Origin: an uncultured bacterium
GTDB taxonomy: Bacteria; Bacillota; Clostridia; Christensenellales; QALW01
Reading direction: 5' to 3'
Assembly (NCBI GenBank): GCA_905214315.1
Contig: CAJMLN010000001.1
Coordinates: forward strand, 1 to 64,000
DNA: 64,000 nt
In this document: positions 23,870 to 33,492 of the stretch, one piece after another
How the letters are laid out: each line of letters opens with the position of its first letter
Position numbering within the stretch: the first letter of the stretch is position 1
The notes under the pieces: model-generated
What the model saw: only the letters and a program-made list of their open reading frames with translations
What the model was told of the DNA's origin: nothing
Database searches by the model: none
Translations under genes and position numbers: made by a program

Positions 23870-25010
23870 ATCGAATTTTCTCGTTTACACCGCTCCAGAC
23901 CTTGCACATCGTCCAGGGTGCTTCGGGATCACTCCAAAAAGGATCCTCCGCGGGCAGACCCAGCGGCAAAAACGCCGTGGAGCACAGATACAGGCTGCCG
24001 GTAGAAATATAGCTTTCCGCCAGAGCGGGCTGTACGCCGCACAAACCAACCTGCAGCCAGCCGTTTGGGTCAAACGTATTTTCCGCCTCCAGCGTCCGGC
24101 GGATAGCCGCCTCCAGCGCGCCGCGCACCTGCGCCGGCTTACACAGGGAAGGCAGGTTATGCAGATATGCCGCCTGCGCCAGGCAGTGGAAGGCGCCACA
24201 GCGGTAAGTAATGGATCGTCCCAGGGGAGGATAGCTTCCGTCTGGGGAAATCAGGGACTCCTGCACCGCGGCATAGCGCGCCGCGCGAACGGTCACCTGC
24301 TGCCTGAACTGCTCCAGATGTTCCTTTCCGTCGCCGTAATACTCACCGACTCTCGCGGTGATATCCACCAGCATCGGATGAATCACGTAGCTGTTGTAAA
24401 AATCAAAGGCAAAGGATTCTCCGTCGCCGTAAGCGCCGTCGCCCTTATACCACTTTTCAAAGGCAAAAATTGCATAATCCACATGCATCATATCCGGCTT
24501 TTGTCCCATCAGGGCAAGGGCCGTCTGCACCATGGCCGAAAACAGCAGCCAATTGCTCCGATAGCTGCGAATTTTCGCGCTCTTTTGAAAGGCCGCAATC
24601 AGATTTTCCTTTACGCGCGGCTCCTGTTTTTCCCAAAGCTCTCCGGGCGCGCGCAGAAGCGCCTGCCCCAAAAACGCAGCGTCTACCAGAGGCTGGGCGC
24701 TTACCGACGTGCCGTCAGGCGCGTGATCGGAAAAATTACACGCCACCGGCGAGGCCGGATCCGTGGCCGCATCGATGGCCTCCCTGGCCAGCGCAGCATA
24801 CTTTCTGCGCAGCGCCTCCTCTTCCGGATCGGTCTGCTCCTGCTCCAGCCACGGCGCCATGCCACAGAAAAGACGGCCCAGCGCCTCCAGATACGTAACC
24901 TGCAGGCGGCCTTCATTCCCTGCCACAGGCATTTTTTTCTCACGCGAAACAAACGTATCCAGCACAGGATCCGCCAGCTTCAGCAGCATTTTTACCCAAT
25001 ATTGCCGCAT
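23868..25010 (-). CDS. DUF2264 family protein
   Basis: This 380-residue protein resembles DUF2264, an alpha/alpha-toroid-like family found beside glycan-degradation genes; no activity is firmly assigned to it here. Recognisable segments are EALGRLFCGMAPWLE, NWLLFSAMVQTALALMG and PPLGRSITYRCGAFHCLAQAAYL. There is no signal peptide, so it is intracellular. ATG 25010 behind AGGAGG is chosen over the longer open frame. With the GH140-like enzyme and the Gfo/Idh oxidoreductase it may form a scattered glycan-use set; that is inference from family context. Confidence 0.85.
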   Translation of the reverse strand: MRQYWVKMLLKLADPVLDTFVSREKKMPVAGNEGRLQVTYLEALGRLFCGMAPWLEQEQTDPEEEALRRKYAALAREAIDAATDPASPVACNFSDHAPDGTSVSAQPLVDAAFLGQALLRAPGELWEKQEPRVKENLIAAFQKSAKIRSYRSNWLLFSAMVQTALALMGQKPDMMHVDYAIFAFEKWYKGDGAYGDGESFAFDFYNSYVIHPMLVDITARVGEYYGDGKEHLEQFRQQVTVRAARYAAVQESLISPDGSYPPLGRSITYRCGAFHCLAQAAYLHNLPSLCKPAQVRGALEAAIRRTLEAENTFDPNGWLQVGLCGVQPALAESYISTGSLYLCSTAFLPLGLPAEDPFWSDPEAPWTMCKVWSGVNEKIR

Positions 25011-25156
25011 ATTGTTTCCTCCTGCCAAAATAAAAAATCTTACAGCCAGTATAGCACCGCAAGTCTGCCAAGTCAATCCCTGTCTTTTTTATTTTTATAC
25101 GCGTGCATATCGTATTTTTGCTTTCCGCACAAAAAACGCCGTCGGTCGCCCAAATA

Positions 25157-25185
25157 CACCCCAAAAGTTAAACACTTTAGGGGTG
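25157..25185 (-). terminator. Terminator after the MBL-fold gene
   Basis: Minus strand: CACCCC-TAAAG, 7-nt loop, CTTTT-GGGGTG, then TATTT. It lies about 20-45 bp past the stop of 25204-25953. The T run is weak. Confidence 0.55.
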
Positions 25186-25203
25186 CATCATTTTATAAAG
25201 CCG

Positions 25204-25953
25204 TCAGCCTTTTGCCGCAAGCAGAATTTCATCGCCGTCGGCAGGACACAGCACCGAACAGGAAAGAGGCAGCCGCGCGATCTGCTCATACTTTTCCAAA
25301 GGATACACATGAACAAAAGCCAGCTGCGCCGTACGGCATTTTTTCAGGTACGGAAGCGCCTGCTCTGCCGTAAAATGCGCCATTTCACAGACGATCAGAT
25401 CGTTTTCCGCCTCCCAGGCAGCCGCCGGAAAATCGTCGCCCTCCAAACGGACGGACATATCCCCGGTAAATAAAACGCGTCTGCCCTCCGCTTCCAGCAA
25501 AAACGCATAGGAAGGGCGGTTTTGATAGGCAATATGCTTTGTTGGAAACGCCGTAACGGTAATATTTTCATCGCTATATATCCGTCCGGAGGAATATACG
25601 CTTATAGTAATCCGTTCATTTTCAAACGGTGCTCCTTTCAGAGCGCTTAAAAAGCCGAGCAGACCTTGCTTTCCGTTCTCTTCGGGCAAAAGCACCTGAA
25701 TCCTGCATTCTCTTTCAAACCAGTCAATACTTTCCAAAAGCTCCGCGGCGCCGGCAATATGATCGCGGTGAAAATGCGTGTTGAACAGCGCCCGCACATC
25801 TTTCATGCTGCGCCCATCCCGAAGCGTAAGCGGATAGACCGGTGCACCGGCGTCAATATAATAGATGCTCCCGCCGGTTTCTATCATGGTGCAGGAGCAG
25901 TACCGCTCTGCCGAAGCATAGCCGTGGCTCGTTCCTAAAAACTTAATGCGCAT
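25204..25953 (-). CDS. MBL-fold metallo-hydrolase
   Basis: This 249-residue metallo-beta-lactamase-fold enzyme has the metal motif THFHRDH (HxHxDH), a downstream Asp in LFTGDMS and a later His near FVHVYP. The layout resembles RNase Z/PhnP-like phosphodiesterases (N-terminal MRIKFLGTSHGYAS). The true substrate is unknown. The start has GGGAGG at proper spacing. It lies between the Gfo/Idh gene and the DUF2264 gene on the same strand, separated from each by hairpins. Confidence 0.85.
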   Translation of the reverse strand: MRIKFLGTSHGYASAERYCSCTMIETGGSIYYIDAGAPVYPLTLRDGRSMKDVRALFNTHFHRDHIAGAAELLESIDWFERECRIQVLLPEENGKQGLLGFLSALKGAPFENERITISVYSSGRIYSDENITVTAFPTKHIAYQNRPSYAFLLEAEGRRVLFTGDMSVRLEGDDFPAAAWEAENDLIVCEMAHFTAEQALPYLKKCRTAQLAFVHVYPLEKYEQIARLPLSCSVLCPADGDEILLAAKG

Positions 25954-26018
25954 CTTTTATTCCTCCCAGGCCGTTAAAGCAAACAATTTTTATCTTTCCG
26001 CATTTCATACGGCATAAC

Positions 26019-26038
26019 GCCTGCCCTTTGGGGCAGGC
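26019..26038 (-). terminator. Hairpin after the Gfo/Idh gene
   Basis: GCCTGCCC-TTTG-GGGCAGGC, a perfect 8-bp stem directly past the stop at 26041. The T tract on the minus side is poor, so it may be only a partial terminator. Confidence 0.55.
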
Positions 26039-26040
26039 AT

Positions 26041-27084
26041 TTAAATATCCGTCTCCAGAATCTGTCCCTTTTCATCCGAAAGGAACGCGGCCTCCATTAC
26101 CTGCATCACGCGGCGCACCTCCGTCAGCTGAATCAGCGGCTCCGCCTTTTTATCCAGCACCTGGCACACATTGCGGTAAAAATCATGCACGTCGCTGCGG
26201 GGAATTTCCAAATCATATTCCTCCAGCGTCAGTTCATCGCGGGGCGCCATTGTTTTGGTAATTCCCGCGGCATTCTGCACGGGAGTGACGTCCTTCTCAT
26301 TCCAGGCCTTTAGGCGGGCCACATGGCAGGGATGCTGCCAGTCGGAAATCAACGCCGAGCCCTTTTCCGCCTGCATATAAAAACGCGGCAGCGCAATAAA
26401 GTTATAGGTACCCACCTCCACGTGCGCCGCGGCGCCGTCTTCAAAAAACAGCTCCAGCTTAAAGCCGTCGTCCACCTCTTGGTTGGTGATATGTGAAAAA
26501 GTACAGAACACTTTTTTAATCTTCTGCGGAAAGATCTGTAGAATCTGATCAATCAGGTGCACGCCCCAGTCCAACAGCATACCGCCACCATGCGCCTTCT
26601 CGCAGCGCCAGTCGCTGGGAATGCCGCGGGAGCCGTGAATGCGCGATTCCAGGTTCAGCACCCGTCCGATCTCCCCGCTCTGCGCCAGCTGCCTCATGGC
26701 CAGAAAATCCACGTCCCACCGGCGATTTTGATGCACGGTAAAAAGCCGGTCCGCTCTTTCGGCCGCGGCGATCATCTCATCCAGCGCCGCGCAGCTCATC
26801 TCCACCGGCTTTTCGCAAATCACGTGCTTTCCGGCCTCCAGGGCCTTCATTACAAGCGCCTTGTGATCGTCGTTGGGCACTGCAACCACCACCGCGTCCA
26901 CCGCGGGATCGGCAAAAATCTCCTCATTGGAGGCATATACCCTTACGCCGTCTTTCTCCGCCGCCTGCCGGCGTATTTCCCTTATATCATAGGTGCCGGC
27001 AAGGGTGCAGACATCGCTCTTTGCAATCTGCCCGCAATGCCAGGCGCCCTGTCCGCCGTAACCAATTACTGCAATCTTCTTCAT
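26041..27084 (-). CDS. Gfo/Idh/MocA-family oxidoreductase
   Basis: This 347-residue NAD(P)-dependent sugar dehydrogenase-type enzyme has an N-terminal Rossmann fold with GYGGQGAWH and the typical GKHVICEKPVEMS segment, in which Lys is catalytic. The C-terminal half is an alpha/beta sheet domain with DWGVHLIDQI (catalytic-region Asp and His). It probably oxidises or reduces a sugar or inositol derivative. It follows cysS by 11 bp on the same strand and could be read through from it. Start ATG with AAGGAG. Confidence 0.88.
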   Translation of the reverse strand: MKKIAVIGYGGQGAWHCGQIAKSDVCTLAGTYDIREIRRQAAEKDGVRVYASNEEIFADPAVDAVVVAVPNDDHKALVMKALEAGKHVICEKPVEMSCAALDEMIAAAERADRLFTVHQNRRWDVDFLAMRQLAQSGEIGRVLNLESRIHGSRGIPSDWRCEKAHGGGMLLDWGVHLIDQILQIFPQKIKKVFCTFSHITNQEVDDGFKLELFFEDGAAAHVEVGTYNFIALPRFYMQAEKGSALISDWQHPCHVARLKAWNEKDVTPVQNAAGITKTMAPRDELTLEEYDLEIPRSDVHDFYRNVCQVLDKKAEPLIQLTEVRRVMQVMEAAFLSDEKGQILETDI

Positions 27085-27095
27085 CGCTGTTCTCC

Positions 27096-28481
27096 TTATC
27101 TCTTTATAAGCTTTGAGCCCTCAGGGGTATCTTTAATATCATAGCCCGCGGCATTGATCTCATCCCGCAGCCGATCCGAAAGCGCCCAGTTTTTTTCTTT
27201 TCTGGCCTGCGCCCGGGCGGCCAGCTTTTCCTGAAGCTCCTGCGGCGCCTCTTCCTCGGGCGGAACATAGCCCTTTGCAAGGTCCAATCCCAGCACGGCG
27301 TCCATTTTCAAAGCGGTTTCATAAATCTCCTTTGCTTTTTTGCCGCAGCGCAGAAGATTCCACAGAATTCCCAGCCCTTTGGGAATATTCAGATCGTCGT
27401 TGGCCGCTTCCATAAAATCCCGGAGGGCCTGCTCACAAAGGGGCGCGGCAGTCTCGTCGGAAGGCGCGTCCTTATTGGCCTGCACGGCCTCCAGCAGACG
27501 GATATAGGCCTTCTGCGACGCCCGGATCGCCTCCCAGGTAAAGTTAATTTTATTGCGGTAATGCGCATTCAGGCAAAAGTACCGGAAGGAAAGCGGAAGG
27601 ATCCCGTTCTTTTTCAAATCCTCCACCGTATAGGTATTGCCCAGGCTCTTGCTCATTTTGCCGTTATCCACCATCATAAACTCGCCGTGCATCCAGCAGT
27701 TGACCGCCGGATGCCCCAAAAGCGCGGTGGACTGGGCAATTTCGTTTTCATGGTGAACCGGGATATGATCCACGCCCCCGGTATGGATATCAAAGGTATC
27801 GCCTAAATATTTCCGTCCCATGGCCGAACATTCGATATGCCAGCCGGGATAGCCCATACCCCAGGGACTCTCCCATTGCTGCAGATGCTCCTTGGGCGCC
27901 TTTTTCCAAAGGGCGAAATCCGCGGGGTGATGCTTCTGATCGTTGACCTCCACCCGCGCGCCGGCCAACTGCTCTTCTAAATCCAGCTTGGAGAGCACGC
28001 CGTATTTTCCGTACTTTACAATATCAAAATAAATGCCGTCGTCGGTTTCATAGGCATATCCCTTTTCCTGAAGCCCCTTGACAAAAGCAATCATCTCCGG
28101 AATATGCTCGGTGGCCTTGGGAACGATTTCCGGCAGACCAATGTTCAGCGCCCGCACATCGCTTTCAAACACGGAGGTATAATACGCCGCAATCTCCAGG
28201 GGCGATTTGTTCTGCGCCTTTGCCGCCTTTTCCATCTTATCCTCGCCGGAATCAGCGTCGCTGGTCAGGTGGCCCACATCGGTAATATTCATAACACCGA
28301 GAACTTTATAGCCGTCGCAGCGCAGTACCCGGCGCAGCAGGTCCATGAACACATAAGTGCGCAAATTGCCGATGTGTGCATAATTGTACACCGTAGGACC
28401 GCAGGAATACATCCTGACCTCGCCGGGAGTAATCGTCTTCAGCTCTTCCTTCTGATTTTTAAGCGTATTGTAGATATACAT
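27096..28481 (-). CDS. cysS: Cysteinyl-tRNA synthetase
   Basis: CysS charges tRNA-Cys with cysteine. The 461-residue protein has the HIGH-type motif in YNYAHIGN, the KMSKS-type loop GKMSKSLGN, and zinc-binding residues in MYSCGPTVYN, HIECSAM and HENE. Length is normal. The frame is open further upstream, but ATG 28481 with GAGGG starts at the conserved MYIYNTL. No T-box leader is seen in the short divergent intergenic region with the flippase gene. Confidence 0.96.
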   Translation of the reverse strand: MYIYNTLKNQKEELKTITPGEVRMYSCGPTVYNYAHIGNLRTYVFMDLLRRVLRCDGYKVLGVMNITDVGHLTSDADSGEDKMEKAAKAQNKSPLEIAAYYTSVFESDVRALNIGLPEIVPKATEHIPEMIAFVKGLQEKGYAYETDDGIYFDIVKYGKYGVLSKLDLEEQLAGARVEVNDQKHHPADFALWKKAPKEHLQQWESPWGMGYPGWHIECSAMGRKYLGDTFDIHTGGVDHIPVHHENEIAQSTALLGHPAVNCWMHGEFMMVDNGKMSKSLGNTYTVEDLKKNGILPLSFRYFCLNAHYRNKINFTWEAIRASQKAYIRLLEAVQANKDAPSDETAAPLCEQALRDFMEAANDDLNIPKGLGILWNLLRCGKKAKEIYETALKMDAVLGLDLAKGYVPPEEEAPQELQEKLAARAQARKEKNWALSDRLRDEINAAGYDIKDTPEGSKLIKR

Positions 28482-28667
28482 AAAAAACCCTCGTTCTAAG
28501 AATAAAATTGAAACGGCAGCACCGGCGCCGCGCAAAATAATTCGGCATTTTACAGAACCCATTGTTTTGCCAATATATTACGTTATATTATACCGCAACA
28601 AATTCCCCGGCGCAACTCCTTTGTACTATTATTATGAATTTTTTCATATTTTCTATTGGTGATTGAT

Positions 28668-29945
28668 ATGAGAAAAAAAATGTTCTTCAATATTGGCATG
28701 CTTACCATAAGCAACATTGCCGTGCGTTTTTTGGGCATGGCATATAAGGTTTGGCTTTCCCAGGCGATATCTCCCGTGGCCCTAGGAATTTTTCAGCTCT
28801 CCATGTCGGTATACATGGTGCTGATCACACCCGTATCCTCGGGGCTGCCCAATGCGGTATCGCGCCTGAGCGCCAAATACATGAAGCAGGGCCACGCGGG
28901 CGCGGTGCTGATATCGGGCCTGAAAATCGGCATTGCGGTAACGGTGCTCAGCGGCGCGGTCATGCTGGCGGGCTGCGGGTTTATCGCCTCGGCATTCCTG
29001 CACGAAAAAACCGCCTGGTGCGTAATCCTGGCCCTGATTCCCGCGGTAACGCTGGGCGCGCTGGCCTCTCTTCCCGCAGCGTATCTGCACGCACACGAAA
29101 AGTCCTCTTACCCGGCAGTTTTCGAGATCATCGAGCAGATCTCCAAAATTCTTTTCGGCGTGGCGGTCATCTCGCTGTTCGCCAGCGGAAACACATCGCA
29201 GGACGCCGCCCTGGCTGCCCTGGCCGTAAGCTTCGGGGGCATTCTTTCGTTTATCATGCTGTTTGCCTGCTGCGGAAAAATCAAAAAAACGGGGCCGGAC
29301 TACACCCGCGAGCTTTTGCAAAACGCTCTGCCGCCCACACTTTCGCGCTTTGCCACCACCCTGCTGCACCTGGGCACCACCACAATTCTGCCGCTGGGGC
29401 TGATGGCCTGGGGGCTTTCCAAGGAAGCGGCGCTTTCCCAATACGGCATTCTCACCTCCATGGCCTATCCGGTAGTATACATGCCCATGACCGTAATCGG
29501 CGCGCTGTGCGTGGTACTGCTGCCTGAAATCGCCAAAAATTTAGGGGATTATACCCGCCTGAAAAGCAAATTCTCCCGCGCTATGCTTTTTGCCCTCGGC
29601 ACCTCCCTATTATTTTCGGTCATTCTGCTGCTGTTTGCCCCGGCGGCGGCAAGAATCATCTTCCACCAACCGCTGGCAGGCACCTTTATGATAATGCTGA
29701 TTCCCAGCGTGCTGTTTTCCGGGCTCAGCCAGGTATCGGGCACCATGCTCAACGGACTGGGACGGCAAAAGCAGCTGATGATCAACAATATCATCGACGG
29801 CTGCCTCGGACTGCTGCTGACCTACCTGCTGGTCTGGCGCTTTGGCATCTACGGTTTTGTCGCAGGCAACTGTATTCAGGATATTTTGGCGTTTTTAATG
29901 AATTTTACCTCCGCCGTGCATTTTTTAAAGAAGGAGAAGCCGTAA
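28668..29945 (+). CDS. SpoVB/MurJ-like oligosaccharide flippase (MOP superfamily)
   Basis: This 425-residue membrane protein has about 12 hydrophobic helices. The N-terminus (TISNIAVRFLGMAYKVWLSQAI) is typical of SpoVB/Wzx-type lipid-linked sugar flippases of sporulating Clostridia. It may move a wall or spore-cortex precursor across the membrane. An in-frame TTG precedes, but ATG 28668 follows GGTGAT and is preferred. The stop overlaps the start of feoB by one base (TAATG). Confidence 0.85.
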   Translation: MRKKMFFNIGMLTISNIAVRFLGMAYKVWLSQAISPVALGIFQLSMSVYMVLITPVSSGLPNAVSRLSAKYMKQGHAGAVLISGLKIGIAVTVLSGAVMLAGCGFIASAFLHEKTAWCVILALIPAVTLGALASLPAAYLHAHEKSSYPAVFEIIEQISKILFGVAVISLFASGNTSQDAALAALAVSFGGILSFIMLFACCGKIKKTGPDYTRELLQNALPPTLSRFATTLLHLGTTTILPLGLMAWGLSKEAALSQYGILTSMAYPVVYMPMTVIGALCVVLLPEIAKNLGDYTRLKSKFSRAMLFALGTSLLFSVILLLFAPAAARIIFHQPLAGTFMIMLIPSVLFSGLSQVSGTMLNGLGRQKQLMINNIIDGCLGLLLTYLLVWRFGIYGFVAGNCIQDILAFLMNFTSAVHFLKKEKP

Positions 29946-31681
29946 TGAATATTGCGTTACTGGGAAACCAAAATTGCGGAAAAACCACCCTCTTTAACCG
30001 GCTTACCGGCAACAACGCCCATGCGGGAAATTATCCCGGCATCACAGTAGAGGTTTTAGAGGGAACCATTACCGGCACAGATATGCGCCTGGCCGATCTG
30101 CCAGGCATCTATTCCCTCTCCTGCGTAACGCAGGAGGAGAGAGTGGCCAAAAACTACCTGCTGAACCAACATCCGGCGCTCATTATCAATATTATAGACG
30201 CCGCGGCCATCCAGCGCGGGCTATACCTGACCATGCAGCTGCTGGAATTTGATATTCCCATGATCGCCGTTTTAAACATGATGGATCAGGTGGAAAAAGA
30301 GGGCGGGAAAATCGACTGCACGGGACTATCCCGCGTTTTAGGCATTCCGGTCATTCCCATCAGCGCCCGCAGCGGAAAAAACATAGACCGTCTGCTGGCG
30401 GAGCTGAAGAAGCCGCAGACGAAAAAAAAATCGCGCTTTGCTCTTCCGGTAACCCGACGCACCTCTCCTGAGGAAACCGCGGCCTTTTATTACGGGCATA
30501 TCGACAGCATCTGCCAAAACCATGTATTTTTGAAAAAACAGCCGCGGCTTCCCGCCGCCGACCGGCTGCTGACGGGACGCTTTACTGCCCTGCCGGCCTT
30601 TCTTCTGATTATGGCGGTGGTGCTGTTTTTAACCTTTTCCTTTTTAGGGCAGGCCGCCTCCGGCGTTATCGAAAATTTTACCGCCTTTACGGCCAGCCAG
30701 CTGGAGGCTCTGCTGGGCAAGCTTCAGGCCTCGCCGTTTCTTACCGCCCTGATCTGCGACGGGATCTTAAACGGCGTGGGCAGTGTCCTCTCGTTTCTGC
30801 CCTGCGTGCTGATTTTGTTTTTCTTTCTCGCCCTGCTGGAGGATTCCGGCTATATGGCGCGCGTTGCCTTTATCATGGACACCCCCATGCGCAGATGCGG
30901 CTTTTCCGGCAAGGCCGTAGTACCGCTGATTATGGGGCTGGGCTGCAGCGTGCCCGCGCTGCTCTCCTGCCGTACCCTGGAGGCCAACCGCCGCAGCACG
31001 GCCCTGGCGGTGCCGTTTATCTCCTGCAGCGCCCGTCTGCCGGTATATCTGATGCTCTCCAGCCTGTTCTTCCGGCAGCCGTTTTGGATTCTGGCCCTGC
31101 TGTACGCCGCCGGAATCGGCGCCGCGCTGATGACGGGTTTTTTCACAAAGAAAAAAAGCGATCCTCCCTTTTTGCTGGAGCTTCCGCCCTATCGCCTGCC
31201 CAAGCTTTCTACCGTCATCAAGGATATGCTGGATAAGGCGGCGGATTTTTTAAAGCGCGCCTTTACCATTATCTTTGCGGCCAGCACCATTACCTGGCTG
31301 CTGGCAAACCTGGATTTTTCCCTGCACTATACCACGCAGAACAGTATTCTGTATCATATTGCGCAGGCAATGCTGCCGCTGTTTGTTCCCCTGGGCTTCT
31401 CCTGCTGGCAGCTCTGCGCGGCGCTGCTTGCCGGCATCAGCGCCAAGGAGGCGGTCATCAGCACAATGAGCGTGCTGGGCGTAACGGCCGCCGCCTTTAC
31501 GCCGGCCTCGGCGCTGTCATTCCTGTTTTTCTGCGCGCTGTACACCCCCTGCGTAGCGTCGATCTCGCTGCTTTTTAAGGAATACGGACTGAAAACCGCC
31601 GCGCTTTCCGTCATCGTACAGACGCTTACGGCCTATGCCGTGTCCTTTGTCGTCTACACCGCCGCCAGTCTGCTGCTGTGA
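29945..31681 (+). CDS. feoB: Ferrous iron transporter FeoB, compact form
   Basis: This GTPase-coupled Fe(II) importer has an N-terminal G domain with G1 GNQNCGKTT, G3 DLPG, G4 NMMD and G5-like ISARSG. The membrane part includes both Gate regions with conserved Cys (GLGCSVPALLSCRTLEANRR and ISCSARLPVY) and LAGISAKEAVIST. At 578 residues it is shorter than usual (roughly 650-780); the linker after the G domain seems reduced. No feoA is next to it. Coupling to the flippase gene by a one-base overlap is unusual and probably reflects only shared transcription. Confidence 0.93.
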   Translation: MNIALLGNQNCGKTTLFNRLTGNNAHAGNYPGITVEVLEGTITGTDMRLADLPGIYSLSCVTQEERVAKNYLLNQHPALIINIIDAAAIQRGLYLTMQLLEFDIPMIAVLNMMDQVEKEGGKIDCTGLSRVLGIPVIPISARSGKNIDRLLAELKKPQTKKKSRFALPVTRRTSPEETAAFYYGHIDSICQNHVFLKKQPRLPAADRLLTGRFTALPAFLLIMAVVLFLTFSFLGQAASGVIENFTAFTASQLEALLGKLQASPFLTALICDGILNGVGSVLSFLPCVLILFFFLALLEDSGYMARVAFIMDTPMRRCGFSGKAVVPLIMGLGCSVPALLSCRTLEANRRSTALAVPFISCSARLPVYLMLSSLFFRQPFWILALLYAAGIGAALMTGFFTKKKSDPPFLLELPPYRLPKLSTVIKDMLDKAADFLKRAFTIIFAASTITWLLANLDFSLHYTTQNSILYHIAQAMLPLFVPLGFSCWQLCAALLAGISAKEAVISTMSVLGVTAAAFTPASALSFLFFCALYTPCVASISLLFKEYGLKTAALSVIVQTLTAYAVSFVVYTAASLLL

Positions 31682-31785
31682 TCCCTTACTCCCCGCTCTT
31701 TTGCCTCTGCATGATTCTATGTATATTTTTCGCCAAAAATACCATTGCTGTGACAAAATCCGCCGGCCGGTTTTTCCGAATAAAG

Positions 31786-31815
31786 TTGATTTTTCCCAAG
31801 AGAATATGCTATAAT
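31786..31815 (+). promoter_or_regulatory. Promoter of the methyltransferase pair
   Basis: TTGATT, 18-nt spacer, perfect TATAAT, about 67 bp upstream of the start codon. Confidence 0.55.
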
Positions 31816-31882
31816 CATAAAAAAGAAGCTTCCTGCCGGGGCAGACACACCCGCGGCGCATTCAAAAAACGGAAAGGGCACT

Positions 31883-32893
31883 ATGGAAAACAGGAACTTA
31901 GCGGAAGCCCGTCTGGCAAAAAACGACGAATTCTATACCCGCTACGAGGATATTCAAAGGGAAATCAGCGCCTATTGGGAATACGACGCGGACGTATTCC
32001 GGAACAAGACCGTGCTCTGCCCCTGCGACGATCCCGACCGAAGCAATTTTACAAAATTCCTGCTGCACAACTTTGCGCGGTTCGGGCTGAAAAAGCTGAT
32101 AAGCACCTGCTATGCCGGCAAAAGCACAAACGGAAAAATTCTTACCTTTACCGCTTCCGGCGGCGCGGTGCGGGCAGAACTTGCCGGAGACGGGGATTTC
32201 CGGAGCAAAGAAATAACCGCCCTCCGAGACGAGGCGGATATCCTGATAACCAATCCCCCTTTTTCCCTGTACCGTGCCTTTACCGCCTGGCTGGCCGAAA
32301 GCGGAAAGAAATTTCTTATCATCGGCAACAAAAACAGCATTACCTACAAAGAAATTTTCCCTCTGCTGCTACAGGGCAAAATGTGGGCCGGCAAAAGCCG
32401 CTGGAGCGGCGGCATGTGGTTTGAGGTAAACGGCACCGACGGCGCCGATAAAACAATAGACGGCACAGGCCTGAAAAACGTTTCTTCCGTCTGGTTCACA
32501 AACCTGGAACACGGGCAAAGGCATCAGCCTCTTCCGCTGATGACAATGGCCGAAAACCTCCGCTTCAGCAGGCACAGGCAGCTCCGGGAGACCGGCTACC
32601 GGAAATATGACAACTATGATGCCCTCGAAGTCCCGTTCACCGACGCGATTCCCGATGATTATGACGGCGCCATGGGCGTTCCCATTACCTTTTTGGAAAA
32701 GCATTGTCCCGAGCAGTTTCAGATTCTCGGCGCAACCGAGAGCGAGGGAAAGGGCTTTTCCAACGGCCTGTGGGACGAGCGCTCCAAAGTGGCGCAGCCC
32801 CTGATCGGGGGAAAGCGGGTCTATAAAAGAATCTTTATTCAAAAAATCCCTCCGGCAGGCCCGGAGGCCCTTGAAAGGAGCAAAGAAAAATGA
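31883..32893 (+). CDS. EcoRI-type adenine-specific DNA methyltransferase
   Basis: This 336-residue N6-adenine DNA methyltransferase belongs to the M.EcoRI family. It shows the early KNDEFYTRYEDIQREI block, DDPDRSNF, the catalytic NPPF (N124-F127) in ILITNPPFSLYRAF, and later WFTNLEHG and YDNYDALEVP blocks. It would methylate adenine in a short palindrome, either to protect against a partner endonuclease or as a solitary marker. The gene ends in a 4-base overlap (ATGA) with a small protein that has a degenerate nuclease-like core, suggesting a type II restriction-modification pair. It has its own promoter. The module sits between feoB and hflX. Confidence 0.9.
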   Translation: MENRNLAEARLAKNDEFYTRYEDIQREISAYWEYDADVFRNKTVLCPCDDPDRSNFTKFLLHNFARFGLKKLISTCYAGKSTNGKILTFTASGGAVRAELAGDGDFRSKEITALRDEADILITNPPFSLYRAFTAWLAESGKKFLIIGNKNSITYKEIFPLLLQGKMWAGKSRWSGGMWFEVNGTDGADKTIDGTGLKNVSSVWFTNLEHGQRHQPLPLMTMAENLRFSRHRQLRETGYRKYDNYDALEVPFTDAIPDDYDGAMGVPITFLEKHCPEQFQILGATESEGKGFSNGLWDERSKVAQPLIGGKRVYKRIFIQKIPPAGPEALERSKEK

Positions 32894-33492
32894 TCGAGCC
32901 CTTCGATACCGTCCCGTACGGCTTATCCCCCGCGCAGCTCAAAGAATGTATCGCCAACGCCCTGCCTCTGACTGATTCTATAACAGACCGTTCCGATCTG
33001 CATAACCGTTCTTACCTGGAAAGATTCACGGATGTGCTCCTGGGGGAAATCAGCGAACGCATGGTCATAGAATGGCTGCACAGCCAGGGCAAATATGCCG
33101 AATCCGCCGTGGACAAGCATGCAGAGCATCCCGATCTGGGCCATGATATCTGGATAAAGCACAAAAACGGCAAAATCATAAAATGCTCGGTAAAATCCTC
33201 GCTCTCCGCACTCAAGACAAACATGAAGGATATTCTTTCCACCTTCAGCCCCGCTTTTAAAGCAAATGAAATCCGGGATGTAAACATTCAGGTGTATTTC
33301 TGGCTCAACCTCTATCAGAACCCCAGAGTATCCGTTCCCTCAGAGAACAACGCGGCCGTCATCGGCTGGATGACCGGTAAGGCCTTAAAAAGCTGCAGTC
33401 AGCAGGCTTACGCTACGGAACAACGCAAAAAGGCCGATACGCGCTTAACCGACATGCGGGCGATGAACGACCTGCTGCAATGGCTTTCATGA
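32890..33492 (+). CDS. Possible restriction endonuclease partner of the methyltransferase
   Basis: I do not recognise this 200-residue protein by family. Its centre reads GHDIWIKHKNGKIIKCSVKSS: an Asp (D86) in a strand, a turn, then a strand with Lys (K102). This is the spacing of a PD-(D/E)XK nuclease core, except that the acidic residue before the Lys is Ser (S100). An upstream helix, LLGEISERMVIEWLHSQGKYAE, could supply a Glu as in several restriction enzymes. The ATG overlaps the methyltransferase stop, so the two are translated together. The restriction role is inference from linkage and this core; it could instead be a specificity or regulatory partner. Confidence 0.5.
   Translation: MIEPFDTVPYGLSPAQLKECIANALPLTDSITDRSDLHNRSYLERFTDVLLGEISERMVIEWLHSQGKYAESAVDKHAEHPDLGHDIWIKHKNGKIIKCSVKSSLSALKTNMKDILSTFSPAFKANEIRDVNIQVYFWLNLYQNPRVSVPSENNAAVIGWMTGKALKSCSQQAYATEQRKKADTRLTDMRAMNDLLQWLS

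Noticed and set aside
23820..25373. Long + strand frame antisense to the DUF2264 gene
   Set aside because: It runs through a terminator and an intergenic region and has shadow-type composition.
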